The translations under genes were made by a program, and so were the position numbers. Below, in pieces: positions 1 through 6,215 of a stretch of 6,215 nt of DNA. A model generated the notes under the pieces. It saw only the letters and a program-made list of their open reading frames with translations. It had not been told where the DNA came from and searched no databases. How positions within the stretch are numbered: position 1 is the stretch's first letter; each line of letters begins with the position of its first letter. Origin of the DNA: CAYSRC01 sp964433495 (GTDB taxonomy: Bacteria > Bacillota > Clostridia > Oscillospirales > Ruminococcaceae); assembly GCA_964433495.1 (NCBI GenBank), contig CAYSRC010000069.1, forward strand, positions 1-6,215. Direction: 5' to 3'.

Positions 1-2684
<2,684 letters not shown>

Positions 2685-2693
2685 CCGCCCGGT

Positions 2694-2737
2694 GACAGAG
2701 AAGTTTCGGGCAAAGGCGGCCGCGCCCCGCCCGCCGC
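2694..2737 (+). repeat. Diverged direct repeat, copy 1
   Basis: This copy begins GACAGAGAAGTTT and continues to GGCGGCCGCGCC (2715-2726) and CCCGCCGC (2730-2737). The same three blocks in the same order recur at 2947-3003. The blocks match exactly or nearly so, but the distances between them differ. In GC-rich sequence the two GC blocks alone could be chance; the GACAGA(GA)AGTTT block is the more telling part. Its function is unknown. Confidence 0.45.
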
Positions 2738-2782
2738 AGCAAAGCGGCGGGGAAGCGCGCAGCCTGTACCGTTTGTCTTGCA

Positions 2783-2825
2783 CCGCTCGCCCCCGCCGGG
2801 CGCTCAAAACCCCGGCGGGGAGCGG
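2783..2825 (+). other. Large bulged stem-loop in the rpoC-rpsL spacer
   Basis: CCGCT (2783-2787) pairs with AGCGG (2821-2825), and CCCCGCCGGG (2791-2800) pairs with CCCGGCGGGG (2811-2820). This gives 15 base pairs with a 3-base bulge (CGC, 2788-2790) and a 10-base loop. It is the strongest single fold in the spacer. It has no T-run after it, so it may be an mRNA 3'-end stabiliser, a processing site or part of a Rho-dependent end of the rpoC message; the role is inference. Its 3' foot overlaps a competing stem at 2822-2841. Confidence 0.6.
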
Positions 2826-2850
2826 CGGGCTTTGCCGCCGCGTGCGGCAA
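2822..2850 (+). other. Pair of mutually exclusive hairpins
   Basis: GCGGCGG (2822-2828) can pair with CCGCCGC (2835-2841) around a 6-base loop. Alternatively TTGCCGC (2832-2838) can pair perfectly with GCGGCAA (2844-2850) around a 5-base loop. Both use 2835-2838, and the first also competes with the foot of the stem at 2783-2825. The pairings are read directly; any switching behaviour is speculative. Confidence 0.45.
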
Positions 2851-2874
2851 GGTCGTTTCGGCGCGCGGCTTTGT

Positions 2875-2902
2875 CCCTGTTGTGCGCAACGGCCGCACAG
2901 GG
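2875..2902 (+). other. Bulged stem-loop
   Basis: CCCTG (2875-2879) plus TGCG (2883-2886) pairs with CGCACAGGG (2894-2902), leaving a 3-base bulge (2880-2882) and a 7-base loop. No T-run follows. It belongs to the hairpin cluster of the spacer; I cannot assign a function. Confidence 0.45.
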
Positions 2903-2946
2903 GCTGCGGGCCCGAACAAAAGCATTCCGCTGTCCTCGCCGCTTGA

Positions 2947-3003
2947 GACAGAAGTTTTACGCCGCTTCGGGGCGGCGGCCGCGCCGCGCCCCGGGCCCGC
3001 CGC
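2947..3003 (+). repeat. Diverged direct repeat, copy 2
   Basis: This copy begins GACAGAAGTTTT (2947-2958), then has GGCGGCCGCGCC (2974-2985) and CCCGCCGC (2996-3003), in the order of the copy at 2694-2737. It is longer, through insertions that add a CGCCGC/GCGGCG hairpin (2960-2977). It ends just before the AT-rich promoter region, so the two copies roughly bracket the GC-rich spacer. Confidence 0.45.
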
Positions 3004-3018
3004 GGCGTCGGGCATAAA

Positions 3019-3034
3019 ATTACAATCCTGTAAT
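3019..3034. promoter_or_regulatory. Perfect dyad upstream of the rpsL promoter, candidate operator
   Basis: ATTACA and TGTAAT form a perfect 6-base inverted repeat with a 4-base centre (ATCC). Its end is 14 bases before the -35 box at 3049. The position and symmetry suit a protein-binding operator or activator site, and the AT-rich surroundings could also act as an UP element. I do not recognise a specific regulator family from it. Confidence 0.5.
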
Positions 3035-3048
3035 ATCTCACAAAAAAC

Positions 3049-3077
3049 TTGCAAATTCTTTGTGCATATAATATAAT
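3049..3077 (+). promoter_or_regulatory. Sigma-A promoter of the rpsL-rpsG-fusA operon
   Basis: The -35 box is TTGCAA (3049-3054), followed by exactly 17 bases and the -10 box TATAAT (3072-3077), a perfect consensus hexamer. A second TATAAT at 3067-3072 overlaps it but would give only a 12-base spacer. A transcription start near 3083-3085 is predicted. The promoter lies in an AT-rich island in otherwise GC-rich DNA, which supports it. It implies that the str operon here can be transcribed independently of rpoBC. Confidence 0.85.
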
Positions 3078-3213
3078 TAAAAATGCTGCGAAAAACGGTC
3101 GAAAGGGCGGTTTACAGGGCCTTTCGGGCGGTTTCGGGCGCAAAAAGGGGCTTTTTAGGGTCCTCTCGCGCGCACGTCCCGCGTTGACGGCGCGCGGCTT
3201 TGACCGCGGTGAC

Positions 3214-3233
3214 AATGGGCTTCTGCCCGTTTT
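3214..3233 (+). terminator. Weak terminator/attenuator-like hairpin before rpsL
   Basis: AATGGGC (3214-3220) pairs with GCCCGTT (3225-3231) around the loop TTCT. The pairing includes one T-G wobble. The stem runs into TTTT (3230-3233), and a second T6 lies at 3242-3247 just before the Shine-Dalgarno. It is shorter and weaker than a typical operon terminator, so partial read-through or an influence on ribosome access is more likely than full termination. Confidence 0.4.
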
Positions 3234-3248
3234 CATAAAAATTTTTTA

Positions 3249-3258
3249 AAAGGAGGTG
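3249..3258 (+). promoter_or_regulatory. Very strong ribosome binding site for rpsL
   Basis: AAAGGAGGTG is fully complementary over ten bases to the usual 3' end of 16S rRNA. It lies 8 bases before the TTG at 3267. It decides the start, since no ATG or GTG lies in frame nearby, and it probably compensates for the weak initiator codon. Confidence 0.85.
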
Positions 3259-3266
3259 CATCGCTT

Positions 3267-3680
3267 TTGCCGACATTCAATCAGCTGGTGCGCAAGGGCC
3301 GTGAGGAGCATACCTACAAGTCCAACTCGCCCGCGCTGCAGAGGGGCTTCAACTCCAAGAAGAGGGTCTACACCGACCAGAGCTCGCCGCAAAAGAGGGG
3401 CGTCTGCACGACCGTCAAGACCATGACCCCCAAAAAGCCGAACTCCGCTCTGCGCAAGGTCGCGAGGGTACGTCTGTCCAACGGCATCGAGGTTTGGGGC
3501 TACATCCCCGGCGTCGGGCACAACCTGCAGGAGCACAGCGTGGTGCTGGTGCGCGGCGGGCGTGTCAAGGACCTGCCCGGTGTGCGTTACCACATCGTGC
3601 GCGGCACGCTCGACACACAGGGTGTCAACGGGCGCGGCCAGGCTCGCAGCAAGTACGGCGCAAAGCGCCCCAAGAAGTAA
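3267..3680 (+). CDS. rpsL: 30S ribosomal protein S12, TTG start
   Basis: S12 sits at the 30S decoding centre and governs tRNA selection accuracy. The product is 137 residues, the Gram-positive length (Escherichia coli has 124), with the extra N-terminal stretch between KGRE and SSPQKRGVCT. It starts MPTFNQLVRKGR, so TTG at 3267 aligns exactly with the family start and is the initiator despite being rare. The signature TPKKPNSALRK is present (residues 54-64), as is GGRVKDLPGVRYH (97-109). The two lysines that change in streptomycin-resistant mutants (K57, codon 3435; K101, codon 3567) are wild type, as is D102, which is methylthiolated in many bacteria. Trp77, just before GYIPG, differs from the Thr or similar residue I expect. 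It is first in its operon, with its own promoter, 134 nt before rpsG. Confidence 0.98.
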   Translation: MPTFNQLVRKGREEHTYKSNSPALQRGFNSKKRVYTDQSSPQKRGVCTTVKTMTPKKPNSALRKVARVRLSNGIEVWGYIPGVGHNLQEHSVVLVRGGRVKDLPGVRYHIVRGTLDTQGVNGRGQARSKYGAKRPKK

Positions 3681-3702
3681 AAAAGTCAAAACCGCCGAAA
3701 CA

Positions 3703-3734
3703 GGCTTTATATATGATATTGGATATATATTGCC
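3703..3734 (+). promoter_or_regulatory. AT-rich stem-loop in the rpsL-rpsG spacer
   Basis: GGC (3703-3705) pairs with GCC (3732-3734), then a TT/TT internal loop, then TATATAT (3708-3714) pairs with ATATATA (3723-3729) around GATATTGG. The AT-rich arms stand out in GC-rich surroundings. In Escherichia coli S7 represses its own translation by binding the rpsL-rpsG spacer, so this fold is a candidate equivalent; sequence similarity to that site was not established. Confidence 0.45.
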
Positions 3735-3753
3735 CTGCTCGGCAAGCTGCGGG

Positions 3754-3768
3754 GGCGGCAGCGCCGCC
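3754..3768 (+). promoter_or_regulatory. GC-rich hairpin ahead of rpsG
   Basis: GGCGGC (3754-3759) pairs with GCCGCC (3763-3768) around AGC; two G-T wobbles could extend it to 3752-3770. It ends about 30 bases before the rpsG ribosome binding site. There is no T-run, so it is not a terminator. GGGC at 3753-3756 could instead pair with GCCC at 3732-3735, which would link it to the AT-rich stem as alternative folds. Confidence 0.4.
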
Positions 3769-3798
3769 TTCGAGTACCGATGAAATCATCTCAATATG

Positions 3799-3805
3799 AG
3801 GGAGG
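3799..3805 (+). promoter_or_regulatory. Ribosome binding site of rpsG
   Basis: AGGGAGG lies 9 bases before ATG at 3815. It is a good purine-rich Shine-Dalgarno, slightly less perfect than those of rpsL and fusA, and it fixes the start at the MPRRG N-terminus expected for S7. Confidence 0.75.
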
Positions 3806-3814
3806 GAAGAAGAT

Positions 3815-4285
3815 ATGCCGAGAAGAGGCAATATCGCGAAACGTGACGTTTTGTCCGATCCTGTCTACGGCTCCAAGATGGTCACACGCCTTGTCAACAG
3901 CATCATGTACGACGGCAAAAAGGGCGTGGCGCAGAAGATCGTCTACGGCGCTTTCGACATCGTCAAGGACAAGACGGGCAACGATCCGCTCGAGATGTTC
4001 GAGAAGGCGATGGACAACATCATGCCCGAGCTTGAGGTCAAGGCCCGCCGTGTGGGCGGCTCGACCTATCAGGTGCCGATGGAGGTTCGTCCCGAGCGCC
4101 GCGTGACGCTGGGGCTGCGGTGGCTTACGAGCTACTCGCGCAACCGCAACGAGCGCACGATGGCCGAACGCCTTGCGGGCGAGATCATGGACGCCTGCAA
4201 CGGAGCGGGCGGGGCCTGCAAGAAGCGCGAGGATACCCACAAGATGGCGGAGGCGAACAAGGCCTTTGCACACTACAGGTATTAA
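3815..4285 (+). CDS. rpsG: 30S ribosomal protein S7
   Basis: S7 nucleates assembly of the 30S head by binding the 3' major domain of 16S rRNA, and it lines the E-site and mRNA exit path. The 156-residue product has the standard bacterial length. It begins MPRRGNIAKRDVLSDP and ends KKREDTHKMAEANKAFAHYRY, a complete C-terminus. The conserved RNA-contacting block KARRVGGSTYQVPMEVRPERR spans residues 76-96, followed by LGLRWLTSYSR (99-109). It is the second gene of the operon; the long structured spacer before it suggests it has its own translational control, possibly by S7 itself as known in Escherichia coli. Nothing in its sequence looks truncated or transferred. Confidence 0.98.
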   Translation: MPRRGNIAKRDVLSDPVYGSKMVTRLVNSIMYDGKKGVAQKIVYGAFDIVKDKTGNDPLEMFEKAMDNIMPELEVKARRVGGSTYQVPMEVRPERRVTLGLRWLTSYSRNRNERTMAERLAGEIMDACNGAGGACKKREDTHKMAEANKAFAHYRY

Positions 4286-4290
4286 ACGCG

Positions 4291-4315
4291 CGGGGGAGGT
4301 TGTCCCCGGTTTTTT
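4291..4315 (+). terminator. Intrinsic terminator-like attenuator between rpsG and fusA
   Basis: CGGGG (4291-4295) pairs with CCCCG (4304-4308), or alternatively GGGGA (4293-4297) with TCCCC (4303-4307). T6 follows at 4310-4315, one or two bases after the stem. This has the form of a short intrinsic terminator inside an operon. The 5-pair stem suggests incomplete termination, which would lower fusA relative to rpsL-rpsG, or regulated read-through. The arms can also pair with the next hairpin. Confidence 0.5.
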
Positions 4316-4336
4316 GCGCCCCGTTTCTCGGGGCGC
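4316..4336 (+). other. Perfect 8-pair hairpin before fusA
   Basis: GCGCCCCG (4316-4323) pairs perfectly with CGGGGCGC (4329-4336) around TTTCT. It begins immediately after the T6 of the preceding hairpin. No T-run follows. Its CCCCG and CGGGG cores are complementary to the CGGGG and CCCCG of the upstream hairpin, so either hairpin could be displaced by cross-pairing. Roles as antiterminator, RNA processing site or 5'-stabiliser of a fusA transcript are all possible. Confidence 0.5.
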
Positions 4337-4360
4337 GCAGCACAGTTTATTCAGTTCTGT

Positions 4361-4367
4361 AAGGAGG
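4361..4367 (+). promoter_or_regulatory. Ribosome binding site of fusA
   Basis: AAGGAGG lies 5 bases before ATG at 4373. It is a canonical strong Shine-Dalgarno with tight spacing and fixes the start at MPRDVSLEATRNIGIMAHID, the usual EF-G N-terminus. Confidence 0.8.
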
Positions 4368-4372
4368 AAATT

Positions 4373-6215
<1,843 letters not shown>

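Larger units (their letters stand above)
2685..3010. other. GC-rich, gene-free, hairpin-dense spacer after rpoC
   Basis: I find no convincing gene here. Translations are short, start without a good ribosome binding site and are dominated by Arg, Ala, Gly, Pro and Cys, as expected from GC-rich non-coding DNA. The stretch is packed with inverted repeats: CCCGCCGC/GCGGCGGG at 2730-2751, a bulged 15-pair stem at 2783-2825, overlapping stems at 2822-2841 and 2832-2850, a bulged 9-pair stem at 2875-2902, CGCCGC/GCGGCG at 2960-2977 and GCCGCG/CGCGGC at 2983-3006. None is followed by a T-run, so no canonical intrinsic terminator for rpoC is visible. In many Firmicutes an L7Ae-family gene (ybxF/rplGB) sits at this position; none is present. 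Confidence 0.8.
3083..3266 (+). promoter_or_regulatory. Long 5' leader of rpsL mRNA
   Basis: About 180 nt separate the predicted transcription start from the rpsL start codon. The leader contains the hairpin CGAAAGG (3100-3106) with CCTTTCG (3120-3126), a near-tandem repeat of the 10-mer CTTTCGGGCG/GTTTCGGGCG (3121-3130, 3131-3140), the small stem AAAAAG/CTTTTT (3142-3156), a palindromic ACCGCGGT (3203-3210) and a terminator-like hairpin (3214-3231). The TTTCG in the second repeat could replace the first as partner for CGAAA at 3100-3104. A leader this long suggests post-initiation control; the mechanism and ligand are not known. Confidence 0.5.

Noticed and set aside
2730..2902. Intrinsic terminator for rpoC
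   Set aside because: The stems are strong, but none is followed by a run of T, so a canonical Rho-independent terminator cannot be called.
2692..2946. Possible small gene of 84 codons (GTG start) after rpoC
   Set aside because: It has no adequate Shine-Dalgarno, an Arg/Ala/Pro/Cys composition typical of translated GC-rich non-coding DNA, and it spans several strong hairpins. Conservation of the frame in relatives would be needed to revive it.
3049..3249. Possible small leader ORF over the rpsL promoter
   Set aside because: Its start overlaps the -35 and -10 boxes, so it could not be translated from that promoter's transcript.
3432..3572. Streptomycin-resistance mutations in rpsL
   Set aside because: The two relevant lysines (K57 and K101 here) are both wild type, and the PKKPN and GGRVKDLP motifs are intact.
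3706..3731. Internal promoter for rpsG in the TATATAT region
   Set aside because: TATA-like hexamers occur, but no -35 box lies at 16-18 bases, and the AT bases are better explained as the arms of an inverted repeat.
4292..4300. GGGGGAGG as a ribosome binding site for a small gene between rpsG and fusA
   Set aside because: No start codon at suitable spacing leads to a sensible frame, and the bases serve as the 5' arm of the terminator-like hairpin.

Overview
The window is a stretch of a bacterial chromosome carrying the end of the RNA polymerase operon and the start of the str (ribosomal/elongation factor) operon, all on the + strand. In order it holds rpoC (beta' subunit, 5' end cut off by the window), a gene-free stretch of about 580 bases, rpsL (S12), rpsG (S7) and fusA (EF-G, 3' end cut off). 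The organism is most likely a GC-rich Clostridia-type Firmicute, perhaps an Oscillospirales (Ruminococcaceae-like) gut bacterium. The reasons are: RpoC has no proteobacterial SI3 insert in the trigger loop; S12 has the 137-residue Gram-positive form; S7 and EF-G match Firmicute versions along their length; and the Shine-Dalgarno sequences are very strong. The order assignment is inference from remembered family sequences; no search was run.

Layout: 1-2684 encodes the last 893 residues of beta', including the catalytic Asp triad, bridge helix, zinc site and trigger loop, and ends in an unusual Glu/Gln/Pro-rich tail. From 2685 to about 3010 there is no convincing gene, only very GC-rich DNA packed with strong stem-loops and a diverged repeated module. 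Composition then switches abruptly to AT-rich at about 3011-3085, where a perfect dyad and a good sigma-A promoter (TTGCAA, 17 bases, TATAAT) lie. A leader of about 180 nt follows, ending in a terminator-like hairpin next to the rpsL Shine-Dalgarno. rpsL starts with TTG. A structured 134-nt spacer separates rpsL from rpsG, and an 87-nt spacer with a terminator-like hairpin, T6 and a second perfect hairpin separates rpsG from fusA.

The genes jointly serve gene expression: beta' completes RNA polymerase, S12 and S7 build the 30S decoding centre and head, and EF-G translocates the ribosome. The most interesting part is regulatory. The core genes are conventional, but every spacer has strong potential RNA structure, and the L7Ae-family gene often found between rpoC and rpsL in Firmicutes is absent. 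I see no novel protein system, CRISPR, mobile element or RNA gene here.
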